The notes under the pieces: generated by a model
Told to the model about the DNA's origin: nothing
The model's input: the letters and a program-made list of their open reading frames with translations, nothing else
Databases searched by the model: none
Assembly (NCBI GenBank): GCA_003990705.1
Contig: AP018318.1
Coordinates: 248,001-312,000, forward strand
Direction of reading: 5' to 3'
Source of the DNA: Nostoc sp. HK-01
Lineage (GTDB): Bacteria; Cyanobacteriota; Cyanobacteriia; Cyanobacteriales; Nostocaceae
DNA: 64,000 nt
Made by a program: the position numbers and the translations under genes
In this document: piece by piece, positions 27,655 to 36,903 of the stretch
How positions within the stretch are numbered: the stretch's first letter is position 1
How the letters are laid out: the number at the start of each line of letters is the position of its first letter

Positions 27655-28348
27655 AAGTTATTGATAAATCCAGAATTATCAAGGTTATATGGGGATGCGA
27701 TCGTTAATATAGAAGGTTTTGCAGGACAAAAGTTAAACCTCAAAAGAAATAATACTTCGGTAGTATTTCTGTCTTAGATATTGGCGTTATGTTCACCCTG
27801 ACTCATACCGTTTTACTTTAAGTTTGATACAAATAGACCGCAGGGGAGCCAGCGCGTTGGGGAGACACTGCGTTGCGGAGGTTCCCTCCGTTGTAGCAAG
27901 TGTCGGCGGGTTTCCCGACTTGTAGCGACTGGCGTGGGCAGGGAGCAGGGGGAAAGAATGAAAAACCCATAAATTTGTATCATTTTTCGTGAAATGGTAT
28001 CAGAAGTCAGTTATCTGGCAGTTCAGACCAATTAATCGGATGAACTACTAGTTTCTAGAACAGCACATTTGCAAATTCCATTCGTCGGGGCTAGGTGTAA
28101 GATATGTGTCTGTGGGAAGACTTTTGTGAAAAAACTATGTTTGCAGTCAAGCGATCGCACTGACTCTACATGTCATCAAGACAGCTATGACAAAATCTCC
28201 AGGTGCAAACACTAGATTAAGAAAGCACCTAAATCAAACTTTTTGCAGCCTGTCTGAAATGACCATCTCTACAGACAATCTTTGTGCTTAATTCCTGTGA
28301 GTATCATCAAATAGGCGCGATAATAGATATAGAACTCAAGTTAAACTC
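27655..28348. other. Intergenic region with REP-like element
   Basis: About 690 bp without a supported gene. A GC-rich structured repeat (27838-27955) stands out from the AT-rich surroundings. A HIP1 octamer lies at about 28151. A 35-codon frame at 28187-28293 exists but has no ribosome-binding site and no recognisable content. Confidence 0.5.
27838..27955. repeat. GC-rich REP-like palindromic repeat
   Basis: Two successive hairpins: TTGCGGAGG with CCTCCGTTG, then GTCGGCGGG with CCCGAC around a TTT loop. They end in GACTGGCGTGG and are flanked by heptamer-like GGGCAGG GAGCAGG. A relative of the element at 46653-46789, which shares the GGGTTTCCC loops and the ACTGGCGTGG end. Confidence 0.65.
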
Positions 28349-28555
28349 ATGTCTACAGTTTCCTGCTCCAGTTGTGTCGTGCTTCTCAGCCAACAACAGG
28401 AACAAAATATTTCTCACCAACAGCAGTGCCAAGATGAGCCAGCCAACCACAGCAAGACTACTGCTAAAAATTCTACAGTGGTAAAAAATGGTCGAGTTGT
28501 TGTTGTCTCTGAGTCAGCACAACCCCAGGAGACTAATGAATCCAAAAACCCATAA
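28349..28555 (+). CDS. Possible small Gln/Asn-rich protein
   Basis: A 68-residue frame starting MSTVSCSSCVVLL, followed by Gln/Asn/Ser-rich sequence and VVKNGRVVVVSESAQPQ. No ribosome-binding site is evident and no family is recognised. It is listed because nothing else explains the stretch. It may be a short orphan protein or noise. Confidence 0.3.
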   Translation: MSTVSCSSCVVLLSQQQEQNISHQQQCQDEPANHSKTTAKNSTVVKNGRVVVVSESAQPQETNESKNP

Positions 28556-28898
28556 AACAAGAGTTATAAATTTTGATATTTTTTGATATTAAAACGTTAG
28601 TCTTTACTAAAAAACTACAAAACTAAGTTTAATAGCCGTATTTTTGACTAATTCCTTAAATTTACCTTTACTAATTTGCTCTAAAATTACTCTGGGGCTT
28701 AAGCTATTACACTGAGACATACGTAAATTACATATTTTTTTTTGCTGGTTGTTAACCGCTTACTATTAACAGTTAACAATCAAAAAACATCATGAGTAAT
28801 TTTGTAGTTTAAAAGCGTCATAGCTTAAGAAAAATACTTTCTAGAAAAGTAAAGTTTTAGCTCAATTACCTAACTTCAACTACACCAGAGGCAGATAA
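28556..28898. other. AT-rich upstream region of the PEP-CTERM gene
   Basis: About 340 bp with no gene. An inverted repeat TTGTTAAC / GTTAACAA spans about 28748-28782 with a 15-nt centre. It is far from the next start and not followed by T-runs, so its role is unclear. Confidence 0.45.
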
Positions 28899-29558
28899 AT
28901 GAAAAGCTTATTTCTAGGACTAGGAGCAATTTTAGTTTTTGCTCCTAATGCTGATGCAGCAGGCTTTGTATATAACGAAGCTGTTAACGGCGAATTGTCT
29001 GGTGACAGCTTAAACCCAACAGCAGTGAATCTGTTAGATGGATCTAACCAGATTACTGGCTCAACCACTGGTAATCCAAATCTTGACAGAGATTTCTTTA
29101 CCTTCACTATTCCTGTTGGTTATGAACTGAGTCGAATTAACTTAGCTAACTATGTTGGGCTAGATGGGGTAGGCTCCAATCAAGGATTTTTAGCTGTGCA
29201 AACAGGTTCTAGTATTGCACCTACAACTATCACTACTAACACACCGCCATTATTGGGTGCAGCTTTAATTGGTGCAGCATCTGGAACACTAGTTGGAAAT
29301 AATGTCTTAGATGATTTGGGTGTAGCTGCGTCAATTCAAGGAGCTACCTTTGTCGGTTTCCCTAATGGTAAACTAGGCGCTGGTACTTACACTTTCTGGA
29401 TTCAGGAAACTGTTCGAGGTATAGACAACTACAACCTTGATTTTGTCATTACTAAAGTTCCAGAGCCATCAACTATTTTAGGTATCGGTGTTGTGATGGG
29501 TTTGGGTAGTTTAATCAAAAGGAAGAAGCGTGGGCATAGCGCTACTGTAGATCAATAA
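28899..29558 (+). CDS. PEP-CTERM sorting-domain protein
   Basis: A 219-residue exported protein. A signal peptide (about 1-20, ending ANADAA) is followed by a Ser/Thr/Asn/Gly-rich body (about 21-190). That body resembles the pre-peptidase-type beta domain: it contains DRDFFTFTIPVG and ends GTYTFWIQE...YNLDFVI. The C-terminus has VPEPSTILGIGVVMGLGSL and then KRKKRG: the PEP motif, a hydrophobic helix and a basic end recognised by exosortase. GAGG precedes the ATG. It is likely a surface or extracellular-matrix protein. Confidence 0.92.
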   Translation: MKSLFLGLGAILVFAPNADAAGFVYNEAVNGELSGDSLNPTAVNLLDGSNQITGSTTGNPNLDRDFFTFTIPVGYELSRINLANYVGLDGVGSNQGFLAVQTGSSIAPTTITTNTPPLLGAALIGAASGTLVGNNVLDDLGVAASIQGATFVGFPNGKLGAGTYTFWIQETVRGIDNYNLDFVITKVPEPSTILGIGVVMGLGSLIKRKKRGHSATVDQ

Positions 29559-29668
29559 AGTATCTCACTAGTGTGAGCATTAATTATCTGACAAATCCCC
29601 TAATTTAATTATGGGGATTTTCTGATGATCTGTTCCCTTTTGGCGATCGCAGAATTGATGATGCTGAT

Positions 29669-30463
29669 TTAAATCCTGGGGACTGTTGACTTTAAAATAT
29701 AACTAGCTAACTCACAAAATCCTGTGGCTTCAGCTGCACTCGTTACGTAAGTGGGTTGATATTGTAGCTGATTTGCATATTTCAGTACGTTAGCTACGCC
29801 CACAGAGACGGGAAACTGATGTCGAGCAAATAAACTTTCATCATTAGGGCTATCACCAACGGTCACAACTTGTTCGGGTGAGTAGTCAGGCCAATATGCT
29901 TGTAATACTTGCAATAAACCCACAGCCTTATCTTGACCTTGTGGTTTAATGTGACACTGTACTGTACTGTAAGTGAATCCCCAGCCCATTGATTGACAGA
30001 GATTACTTAAAGTTTGTAATTCCTGTAAAGTTAAGGCAGCTACATCAAATGTCCAATCTGTGAGGCGAAAGCGATTGTCAGCAGATTCTTGGATTTGAGG
30101 AAATCCCCTTTGTAATTCGGCAAAAGCTGCTGCTAATTGTTGGCGATGTAAGCTTAAGTCAGGAATAGAAGTTAAAGCAATGGGCTGTTCAGTACCATTA
30201 GGATAGAATATACCGCCATTTTCGGCGATCGCACCTGCAACTGGCATTAAGCTGCTAATTCCACTGACCCAACCAGCCGAACGCCCAGTAACAATTATTA
30301 CCTTGATACCAGATGCCGTTAAATCTTCTAAAACTTGCAACAAGGCAGTAGAAAATTTACCTTCCTTGGTCAGAGTACCATCCATATCCGTTGCAATCAG
30401 ACGGATATTACTCCAGCAAGTAGAGGCAGCTTGAGATATTGGACTAAGACTTAAAATATACAT
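29669..30463 (-). CDS. HAD-superfamily (type IIB) sugar-phosphatase-like hydrolase
   Basis: A 264-residue HAD phosphatase. Motif I is ATDMDGTLT (nucleophile Asp and acid Asp), motif II is VIIVTGRS, motif III Lys is in PQGQDKAVGLLQ and motif IV is VTVGDSPNDESLF. The C2-type cap between motifs II and III fits Cof/MPGP/sucrose-phosphatase-like families, which act on phosphorylated sugars or similar. The exact substrate is not evident. The first 20 residues before the core may be an over-long start. Confidence 0.87.
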   Translation of the reverse strand: MYILSLSPISQAASTCWSNIRLIATDMDGTLTKEGKFSTALLQVLEDLTASGIKVIIVTGRSAGWVSGISSLMPVAGAIAENGGIFYPNGTEQPIALTSIPDLSLHRQQLAAAFAELQRGFPQIQESADNRFRLTDWTFDVAALTLQELQTLSNLCQSMGWGFTYSTVQCHIKPQGQDKAVGLLQVLQAYWPDYSPEQVVTVGDSPNDESLFARHQFPVSVGVANVLKYANQLQYQPTYVTSAAEATGFCELASYILKSTVPRI

Positions 30464-30554
30464 TTTAACAGCGGTATATACGTAGTTTATAAAAACCTGT
30501 TAAAAATACTAATAATACAGCAAGATGACATTAAGGATTTGGGCATTCTAAACA

Positions 30555-31370
30555 ATGACAATTACAGTTATTGCTACCATGCTAAATCCTATATTTCTGG
30601 CACAGTCTCCACCAGCAAAAACAAAAAAAGTAACTCAAAAACCACCAGCCAACGAACCTCAGCAGTCCCCACCCTTTTTATTAATTACCTCTGGAGGTCT
30701 GGCTGTCGTCGTGATTGGTTTGATTATATTTGGCAAAATTCAGATGGATAAATTAGAGAAAAAAATCAAATTTGAAAAATTCCGGGCCAGAGAACTAGAG
30801 AAAAAGTTTAAACTGGCGCTAGAAACTATCCGCAAAATGGAAGCTAACCCAGATTTGGTGAACTCACGAGACTTTAACCTAGATTATCTGCGGATGCGGA
30901 TGTCTGAAGAAGTATTTCATTTTGCTATTCTGAATCAAATTAAAATCAGAGTCAAAGATAAAATTTCTCAAGCTTTGCGTCCCAACCAATCTCAACAAGG
31001 AACGGTGGGAATTGCCAATGGTGCAGGGCGACAGGTGGATGAGATTTTTGATGTCGAATATGAGAGTGGTACGCCGCCAAACATTGCGAAGCGGGTGTTG
31101 TTTCGTATTCAAATTAAGCTGATGAAGTTACCGACACAAGCTACCTCTACCACAATTAGCCAAATTATTGACTGTATCGAGACTTATCTGAGTCCGATGG
31201 ACGATGAGGATACATGGCAACCGACAATTCAAGGTCGAATTGCCACTATGCACTGGGATCAAAAGGCTAAACCTACACCGTTACTGGTATTGGAACAATC
31301 AAACGATGGCGTAAATGTAACTTTCCGGACTAGCCGCCAAGGAAATGCGCCAAGTCCTCAAGCTAAATAG
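30555..31370 (+). CDS. Single-pass membrane protein with coiled coil, conserved hypothetical
   Basis: A 271-residue protein. A Pro-rich N-terminal segment precedes one transmembrane helix (about 41-61, FLLITSGGLAVVVIGLIIFG) and a charged coiled coil (about 63-95, LEKKIKFEKFRARELEKKFK). The soluble C-terminal domain (about 110-260) includes EVFHFAILNQIKIRVKDKI and RVLFRIQIKLMKLP. I do not recognise a named domain. It ends about 100 bp before devA, which is convergent. Confidence 0.75.
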   Translation: MTITVIATMLNPIFLAQSPPAKTKKVTQKPPANEPQQSPPFLLITSGGLAVVVIGLIIFGKIQMDKLEKKIKFEKFRARELEKKFKLALETIRKMEANPDLVNSRDFNLDYLRMRMSEEVFHFAILNQIKIRVKDKISQALRPNQSQQGTVGIANGAGRQVDEIFDVEYESGTPPNIAKRVLFRIQIKLMKLPTQATSTTISQIIDCIETYLSPMDDEDTWQPTIQGRIATMHWDQKAKPTPLLVLEQSNDGVNVTFRTSRQGNAPSPQAK

Positions 31371-31414
31371 TTATGGCTGAAGGAGTGTAGGTATTTATAG
31401 AGATAGGAGAGGGG

Positions 31415-31465
31415 AGAAGAGAGTTTTTAAACGCGGAGTGGCGCAGAGGTACGCTGAGTTTTTGC
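31415..31465. repeat. Dispersed ACGCGGAGTGGCGCAGAG-type element
   Basis: Between two convergent stop codons lies ACGCGGAGTGGCGCAGAGG followed by TACGCTGAG. It belongs to the ACGCAGAGGCGCAGAG family that I recall as common in Nostoc-type intergenic regions. A related fragment (CACGCAAAGGCGCAAAG) occurs at about 6318-6334. Confidence 0.5.
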
Positions 31466-31473
31466 TATGGACT

Positions 31474-32208
31474 TTATGATTTTTCGCTCCATGCTCCAGA
31501 ATCGTAGCTGACGACGGCGCTTTGGGAGTCACGGGCTAAAAGACCATCCTCCATTTCGACAATGCGATCGGCTATGTCTAAAATCCGATTGTCGTGTGTC
31601 ACTAACAAAATGGAAGTACCTTGTTCTTTAGCTAGACGTTGCATGATTTCGACGACATCACGTCCTGATTGTTTATCTAAGGCTGCGGTTGGTTCGTCCG
31701 CTAATACTAGTGGCGGATTGTTAACTAGGGCGCGAGCGATCGCAATTCTTTGTTTTTGTCCACCAGAAAGATTATCTGGGTAGTAATTTACTCGGTTCTT
31801 TAAGCCAACAGCAGTTAGCATAGTTTCGGCTGTGGCGATCGCATCATGTTGACCAACTTTTTCGTTCAATTCCACGGCCATTTGCACATTTTGCCTTGCA
31901 GTTAAAAATCCTAGCAAGTTGTGCGCCTGAAAAATATAGCCAATGTTCCGCCGGATTTGCACTAATTGATTTTGGCTAGAACCGAATAGTTCTACGCCCA
32001 AAAATTTTAAACTACCTTCTTGGACAGATCTTAAACCACCAATCAAACTTAGTAATGTTGTTTTGCCTGACCCAGAAGGCCCAGTCATAATTACAATTTC
32101 TCCCGGATAAATCTCCAGGTTAATATCAAATAAAATTTGTCTTTTTAGTGAACCTTTACCATAGTAATGATTTAGGTCTTTAATAGCAATTACAGGTTCT
32201 TGTCTCAT
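31474..32208 (-). CDS. devA: DevA-type ABC transporter ATPase
   Basis: ATPase of a DevBCA exporter, 244 residues. Walker A is GPSGSGKTTLLS, Q-loop IFQAHNLLGF, ABC signature LSGGQKQRIAIARAL, Walker B VLADEPTAALD and H-loop LVTHD. It belongs to the MacB/LolD-like group. The gene order on the minus strand is devB (33598-35049), devC (32351-33505), devA, with gaps of 92 and 142 bp. In heterocystous cyanobacteria one DevBCA-TolC pump exports heterocyst glycolipids. Genomes carry several paralogues, so this copy's cargo is not certain. Confidence 0.93.
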   Translation of the reverse strand: MRQEPVIAIKDLNHYYGKGSLKRQILFDINLEIYPGEIVIMTGPSGSGKTTLLSLIGGLRSVQEGSLKFLGVELFGSSQNQLVQIRRNIGYIFQAHNLLGFLTARQNVQMAVELNEKVGQHDAIATAETMLTAVGLKNRVNYYPDNLSGGQKQRIAIARALVNNPPLVLADEPTAALDKQSGRDVVEIMQRLAKEQGTSILLVTHDNRILDIADRIVEMEDGLLARDSQSAVVSYDSGAWSEKS

Positions 32209-32350
32209 AATAAATCCTGTGTTAGAAGGTAGTAATTTATTTCCGTAACTCTAGAGCCTGTCTGCAAATTATGATGACAGTTTAAACATTAAATATATAC
32301 TATATAGATAATAAAAACTGATTAATTGCTACTGTATTGATCAAAATTAT

Positions 32351-33505
32351 TTAAAAGATGTCAGCCGGGTCAGCGGAACGTAATTTACGGACGGCGATCG
32401 CGCCAGAAATGAAACACATAATCATTGTTAATATCAATACATTAGTTGCTCTACCAAAAGTCATAAATATTGGTAAAAGAGTAGCTTCTTTAGCTTTTTG
32501 GTACATTAATATGGTGAAAAATAACCCAGGAAGATACCCTAAACAAGCTAATAAAAGTGCTTCTTGTAAAATCACTATCAATAAATATTTTTGTGTATAT
32601 CCTATGGCTTTTAAGGTAGCGTATTCTGATAAATGGTCAGAAACTTCTGTGTAAAGAATTTGGTAAACAATTACGGTTCCCACAATAAAACCCATAATTG
32701 TACCTAAGCTGAAAATAAAACCAATTGCTGTGCTACTTGCCCAATAGTGACGTTCAAAATCGATAAAATCTTGTTTAGTCAATACATTTACATCTTGAGG
32801 TAAATATTGACGTAAATCTTTAGCCACAGTTTCTACATCTGTGCCTGGCTTAACTTTGATTACCCCAATATCAATTAATCCTTGCTGACGGGTGTTAAAG
32901 ATACGTAAAAAGTTAACATCACTGGTGATTAAATTACCATCTGCACCAAAAGATGTTCCTAAAGTAAACAGCCCTACTACTTTAATTTTGCGTCTTCTTA
33001 ACTCTGCTTTGACTGTTTTACCTTTTTCAAAATCATCTGCGATCGGCCCATATTCTTGTCGGGAAGAACGGTCAAACAAAACTACATCAGGCAACTTTAA
33101 TTTATCTAAATTTTCTTGCACTCCTGGCAAATTAAATAAATTAAACTCTGGATTAATGCCAAATACAAGTAATGAGCGTGACCGACCTGTAACTGGATTT
33201 TTCCAAGCTGTGTAATCTAAATAGATAGAATGTACAGATTGTACGCTTGGTAAATCTAAAGCTTTATACAACCGCCGTTGAGAAAAGCTTTTCATGGACA
33301 ATATTGCGTTCGACTGGCGGTTAATTAAAATAATGTCGCCATTTAAACTACTATGTAACTGAACGTTACTATAATAGAGTGCATCTCGGAATCCGAGTTG
33401 GGTAAACATTAAAATATCAGCAAAAGCAATTCCAGCTAAAGCTACGGCTAACCGCGTTTTATCTCGCGTCATTTGTAGCCAAGCTAGAGGTATTTTTTGA
33501 ATCAT
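32351..33505 (-). CDS. devC: DevC-type ABC transporter permease
   Basis: A 384-residue FtsX/MacB-type permease. Transmembrane helix 1 is near residues 18-36, followed by a large periplasmic domain (about 40-255). Three C-terminal helices follow: TAIGFIFSLGTIMGFIVGTVIVYQ, then LLIVILQEALLLACLGYLPG, then ATNVLILTMIMCFISGAIAV. DevC pairs with the DevA ATPase and the DevB adaptor. It lies mid-operon in the order B-C-A typical of heterocystous cyanobacteria. Confidence 0.93.
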   Translation of the reverse strand: MIQKIPLAWLQMTRDKTRLAVALAGIAFADILMFTQLGFRDALYYSNVQLHSSLNGDIILINRQSNAILSMKSFSQRRLYKALDLPSVQSVHSIYLDYTAWKNPVTGRSRSLLVFGINPEFNLFNLPGVQENLDKLKLPDVVLFDRSSRQEYGPIADDFEKGKTVKAELRRRKIKVVGLFTLGTSFGADGNLITSDVNFLRIFNTRQQGLIDIGVIKVKPGTDVETVAKDLRQYLPQDVNVLTKQDFIDFERHYWASSTAIGFIFSLGTIMGFIVGTVIVYQILYTEVSDHLSEYATLKAIGYTQKYLLIVILQEALLLACLGYLPGLFFTILMYQKAKEATLLPIFMTFGRATNVLILTMIMCFISGAIAVRKLRSADPADIF

Positions 33506-33597
33506 TTTCTCAGATAAATAGAAAGTAAGTAGGTGGGTGATTACTCATTAGTTATTTGTAGGGGTATTAGGCATTTTATTTATGCTCCCCAACTTAC

Positions 33598-35049
33598 TTA
33601 TTGTTTCTCTGAATTAGAACCTGATGGGTTGTTAATATCCACAAGCACTTTGGCGTTGGTTAAACCAGAAACTTTGTTGCTATCTTCTGGTGAGAGGGCA
33701 ATTTTAACTTCTATCACTCTGGCATCTACATCAGCAGCCGGATCAGTATTGAGGACATCTTTTTTGCCGACTTTTCTGCCAATTTCTGCCACGGTTCCTT
33801 TTAATTCACCTTCAAAAGCACCGTTATCACTGCTGACAGAAACACTTTGGCCAATCCGCACTCTACCAATACTGTCTTCAGGAACTTCCGCAATCACCAT
33901 CATTTGTTCAGTTTGTCCAATCTCAGCAATTCCATTGACGCTGATGGCTTCGCCTGACTTGGTGTAAATTTTGAGAATTTCACCAGAAGTAGGTGCTTGG
34001 ACGTAGCTTAATCGCAATTCTGCATCGGCTTGTCTAACAGTAGCGATCGCATTACTCACTTGTGCTTGCGCCATCTGCACATTCGTCGGATCAACTTCTA
34101 TCAGTCTCTTGAGTCTGGCTCGTTCTTCGTCGAGTTGTCTTCCTAAAGTAGCTATAGTTTGATCACGGGTGACTCTAGCTTCAATCAACTGCTGTTGTAA
34201 CGTTGTTAAAGTCTTGACTTGATTTGCTCTGGCTTCTGCAACTTGTTGACGCAAAGTGGCTACTGCTTGTCGGAGAGTTGCTTGACTTTCAACTACTTGC
34301 TGTTTAGCAGTGACTGCACTTAATCGTCGTCTATCCCTTTCTTGCTGAGAGATAGCACCTTGTCCGTACAGAAAATCATAACGTCCAGCATCAACTTGAG
34401 CATTACGTTGTTCGGCTTGTATACGTGTCAAGGTAGCTCTTAAGGTATCACCTTGACCTCGCAATTCGGCTTCTAGTCGCTCGACTGTCGCCTGTTGCGC
34501 CATTTTTTCGGCACTCAACTGCGCTGCAATTCTGGTAATTGTGGCTTGTTGAGCATCCCTTTCGCCGCGTAATTGAGCTTCTAGTCGAGCAATTACCGCT
34601 TGTTGCGCTTGAATATCTCTGGGTGAACCAGCCCGAACTTGCGCTAAATTAGCACGAGCTTCTAGTAATTTGGCTTTTGCTTCTTCTACACTGGCTAACT
34701 GAGTTTCGTGGTTATCTAAAAGTGCAATTACTTGCCCTTTCCTCACTCGTTCTCCTTCTCGGACAAACAGCTGCTTTACTCGTGATGCAGATTGCAATCC
34801 CGCAGCAGGCGCAGAAAGTTTGATAACTTCGCCTCGCGGTTCTAAACGCCCCACAGCACTAATGCTGTTAGCAACTGGTTTGACAGGTACAGATAAGCTA
34901 AGTTTTTTCAACTGCTCAACTTTAGCTGTAGTTAGTAACCCCGCAGCGATTACTATTGGTAAGGCTACAGCAATGCCCCACCAAATCTTAGGTTGTTCTG
35001 GATCAAGTATTTGTTGCCTTGATCTTGGCTTTTCAGTCACCCTTGACAT
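33598..35049 (-). CDS. devB: DevB-type membrane-fusion protein with 18-residue coiled-coil repeats
   Basis: HlyD-family periplasmic adaptor, 483 residues, linking the DevCA pump to a TolC-like channel. It has an N-terminal inner-membrane helix (about 22-42), a first biotinyl-lipoyl half (SAVGRLEPRGEVIKLSAP, VREGERVRKGQVIALLD), a long alpha hairpin (about 115-320), a second lipoyl half (YVQAPTSGEILKI) and a beta barrel (about 365-475). The ascending helix contains four tandem 18-residue units at 147-164, 165-182, 183-200 and 201-218, each like (Q/L)QATxxRLxAxLRxxx. This lengthens the coiled coil. First gene of the operon. Confidence 0.93.
   Translation of the reverse strand: MSRVTEKPRSRQQILDPEQPKIWWGIAVALPIVIAAGLLTTAKVEQLKKLSLSVPVKPVANSISAVGRLEPRGEVIKLSAPAAGLQSASRVKQLFVREGERVRKGQVIALLDNHETQLASVEEAKAKLLEARANLAQVRAGSPRDIQAQQAVIARLEAQLRGERDAQQATITRIAAQLSAEKMAQQATVERLEAELRGQGDTLRATLTRIQAEQRNAQVDAGRYDFLYGQGAISQQERDRRRLSAVTAKQQVVESQATLRQAVATLRQQVAEARANQVKTLTTLQQQLIEARVTRDQTIATLGRQLDEERARLKRLIEVDPTNVQMAQAQVSNAIATVRQADAELRLSYVQAPTSGEILKIYTKSGEAISVNGIAEIGQTEQMMVIAEVPEDSIGRVRIGQSVSVSSDNGAFEGELKGTVAEIGRKVGKKDVLNTDPAADVDARVIEVKIALSPEDSNKVSGLTNAKVLVDINNPSGSNSEKQ
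34396..34611 (-). repeat. Four tandem 54-bp (18-codon) coding repeats in devB
   Basis: Codons 147-218 of devB form four consecutive 18-residue units with no insertions. The first three share AQQA at positions 2-5 and RLEA/RIAA at about positions 9-12; the fourth is more diverged. Confidence 0.85.
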
Positions 35050-35616
35050 GGTTGTTGCCTATTTATTTAAAAATGTGCTGATGGATATAAAAAAGTATTA
35101 GACGCAATAGAGACTTGATAAATTGCCTCTACTAAATACCCTCGGAAACTTGATTCTTATGAATACTTAGCGCCACAGCTTTTGGATCATGGCGCTACTA
35201 GTAGCTAGTTATTCAATAGATGCAAGAATCAAGATAATTACTAATTCATCACTAAAAAACTATTGAGAATCCACCGCTTTGAAAAGCAACCCCGGTTCAG
35301 TTGGAAACTCAATCTTTATCAGAAACTTAATTATGAACTAGCAATTACGAATTTTCAATCAATTTTTTCAAATAGAGCATCCCTAACATTACAGTTTCCT
35401 TAAGCTTGTAGTCAACCAATTATTAGGCTTATTAACTCTTCACTCATTTGGATATTTGCTCCAAAGATGTTAAGGCTATGGTTAGACTCCATCAAACTAT
35501 CGTTAACTGAATTCTACATTTATCAGTTAAGGGAAAACGTAACAGAACCTACAGATGGGGAAGGGGAAGAGGCAGAGAGTAAGGGAGCAGGGAGTAGGGG
35601 ATAATTAACTATTGAC
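35050..35616. other. Upstream region of devBCA
   Basis: About 570 bp with no gene. An inverted repeat AGCGCCA (35169-35175) / TGGCGCT (35190-35196) is present. Near the pcyA stop, heptamer-like units GAGAGTA, AGGGAGC, AGGGAGT, AGGGGAT run at 35575-35602. I searched by eye for a GTA-N8-TAC NtcA site and did not find one. Confidence 0.5.
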
Positions 35617-36354
35617 TCAATTTGGCAAGTCAAATAAGACTGTGGTCATATAATTATCTGCCCATTCTTGACCAAAGGCTTTTTCGAGGACGCGGCGGGT
35701 TTTATCATTTTGCTGCTGTTTGGTGCAGTAGTTTTGTTGTCCGGCGAGAATTTGCTGGCTTTGTTCGGGGGAAACAGGACTAGCTGCGATCGCTTGGCTA
35801 CAATGCACCTCTAAAAAGTCTTGCACACGCGCCAGAAACATCGCTTCTTCTTCTGCGGAACTAGGACGCACAAAAATACAAAACTCAGAAAAGATATGAC
35901 CCCATTCTGGTAACTCTCTCGGTTGGGAAAAGTCCAAGGCTGGGAGTGCTGCAAGTTGATTTGTATAGGATGCTGGCAAAGTGCGGTCTAAGTGAACAGG
36001 AGATAGATCGGCGATCGCTGCACTAATCTGGCCTCTACCACCAACTAAATCGCACCCAAACATCGGTAGGTCATATTCTGGCCGCGGAAACATCACGCAG
36101 TGCAGAATATCCAGCACATTTCCCACCTTTGCCAGTTCCAAGTGCATTTTCCGAAACTGCGGTGTTTGATAGCAGCGATTTTCAATTGTCAGTTTCTCAC
36201 CCTCTAATCGACCTTCCACATATCCCAACTCTGCTGGCAAATGGTAAGGCGATAGTTGCAAATGCTTGTGCCAAGCAGCCTCAATGCTATCAGCTAACTG
36301 ACGAATGAGGGGATGTTGTTGTTCACGTAATGAGGGAGTAGAAGTAAATGACAT
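35617..36354 (-). CDS. pcyA: Phycocyanobilin:ferredoxin oxidoreductase
   Basis: Reduces biliverdin IXalpha by four electrons from ferredoxin to phycocyanobilin, the chromophore of phycobilisomes, phytochromes and cyanobacteriochromes. At 245 residues the length fits. Active-site residues are present: Glu73 in MHLELAK, His85 in DILHCVMFP and Asp102 in FGCDLVGG. These correspond to Glu76, His88 and Asp105 of the Synechocystis enzyme. Heme and bilin supply (hemH is in this window) and the putative bilin-binding GAF proteins at 13.6-19.8 kb are likely partners. Confidence 0.97.
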   Translation of the reverse strand: MSFTSTPSLREQQHPLIRQLADSIEAAWHKHLQLSPYHLPAELGYVEGRLEGEKLTIENRCYQTPQFRKMHLELAKVGNVLDILHCVMFPRPEYDLPMFGCDLVGGRGQISAAIADLSPVHLDRTLPASYTNQLAALPALDFSQPRELPEWGHIFSEFCIFVRPSSAEEEAMFLARVQDFLEVHCSQAIAASPVSPEQSQQILAGQQNYCTKQQQNDKTRRVLEKAFGQEWADNYMTTVLFDLPN

Positions 36355-36549
36355 ATTCTTGTGAGAAATGCTATCTAAAGTCAGTCTACAGTCAGCTGCA
36401 CCACTTCAGTTTAACCGCGCAACATTAAGCAAACTGTTACGCCTAGTTACGTAAAGTTATAAGACGTTGACTTTTCAAAGTAATTAGTTATTTTGTAGTC
36501 TTAGTTACAGAATGATTTTTGCTTTAACCCATCAGGGAGGCTTGCAGCT

Positions 36550-36816
36550 ATGAAAATTGATACTCAAAGACCAAATTGTGCTGTACCAGCAGTCAGACAG
36601 AATCTAGACTGGTTAAGCAAAGCCTATAGCAAAAGTTCAACCAAACAATGCCAACCTGACCTATGGGTGCGTCTTTTAGAACTTCCTAGCCCTTACAGTT
36701 TTGATGAAGCATTGTTACTCTGCCAAGTTTCCGCTAATGAGTGGTTAGCTTGGGTACCAGATCATGGCGAAGTGAAATTGCATAGTAGTCAATGGTCAAT
36801 GGTCAATAGTTATTAG
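36550..36816 (+). CDS. Small conserved cyanobacterial protein ending in a heptamer array
   Basis: An 88-residue protein. Its central segment LWVRLLELPSPYSFDEALLLC, followed by WLAWVPDHGE, looks conserved, but I know no function. GGGAGG at 36535-36540 is a good ribosome-binding site. The last ten residues (SSQWSMVNSY) are encoded largely by a GGTCAAT heptamer array that runs through the stop codon. The present C-terminus is therefore probably recent and not family-conserved. Confidence 0.78.
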   Translation: MKIDTQRPNCAVPAVRQNLDWLSKAYSKSSTKQCQPDLWVRLLELPSPYSFDEALLLCQVSANEWLAWVPDHGEVKLHSSQWSMVNSY

Positions 36817-36821
36817 TTATC
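36787..36821. repeat. Heptamer array (GGTCAAT type), five units across a stop codon
   Basis: Units AGTCAAT, GGTCAAT, GGTCAAT, AGTTATT, AGTTATC are in phase and include the TAG stop at 36814-36816. This matches the TTGGTCA class of short tandem repeats known from heterocystous cyanobacteria. Confidence 0.85.
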
Positions 36822-36903
36822 TGATATCTTGCAGCATTCTCAATAACTGTAGTGGGCAGAGAATTTTCACCTTGCCCACCTGAGTTTAATTGCCATAAAG
36901 TAT

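Noticed and set aside
27838-27955. CRISPR-like array suspicion in the GC-rich repeat block
   Set aside because: The repeats are inverted hairpins, not regularly spaced direct repeats with unique spacers.
28187-28293. 35-codon frame MTKSPGANTRLRKH...
   Set aside because: No ribosome-binding site and no similarity that I recognise; too short to support.
32358-32654. 98-codon + frame inside devC
   Set aside because: Antisense to membrane helices of devC.
33533-33967. 144-codon + frame overlapping devB
   Set aside because: Antisense to the conserved C-terminal part of devB; Ser/Thr/Leu-rich shadow composition.
35050-35616. NtcA-type GTA-N8-TAC site upstream of devB
   Set aside because: No convincing match was found by eye in the region.
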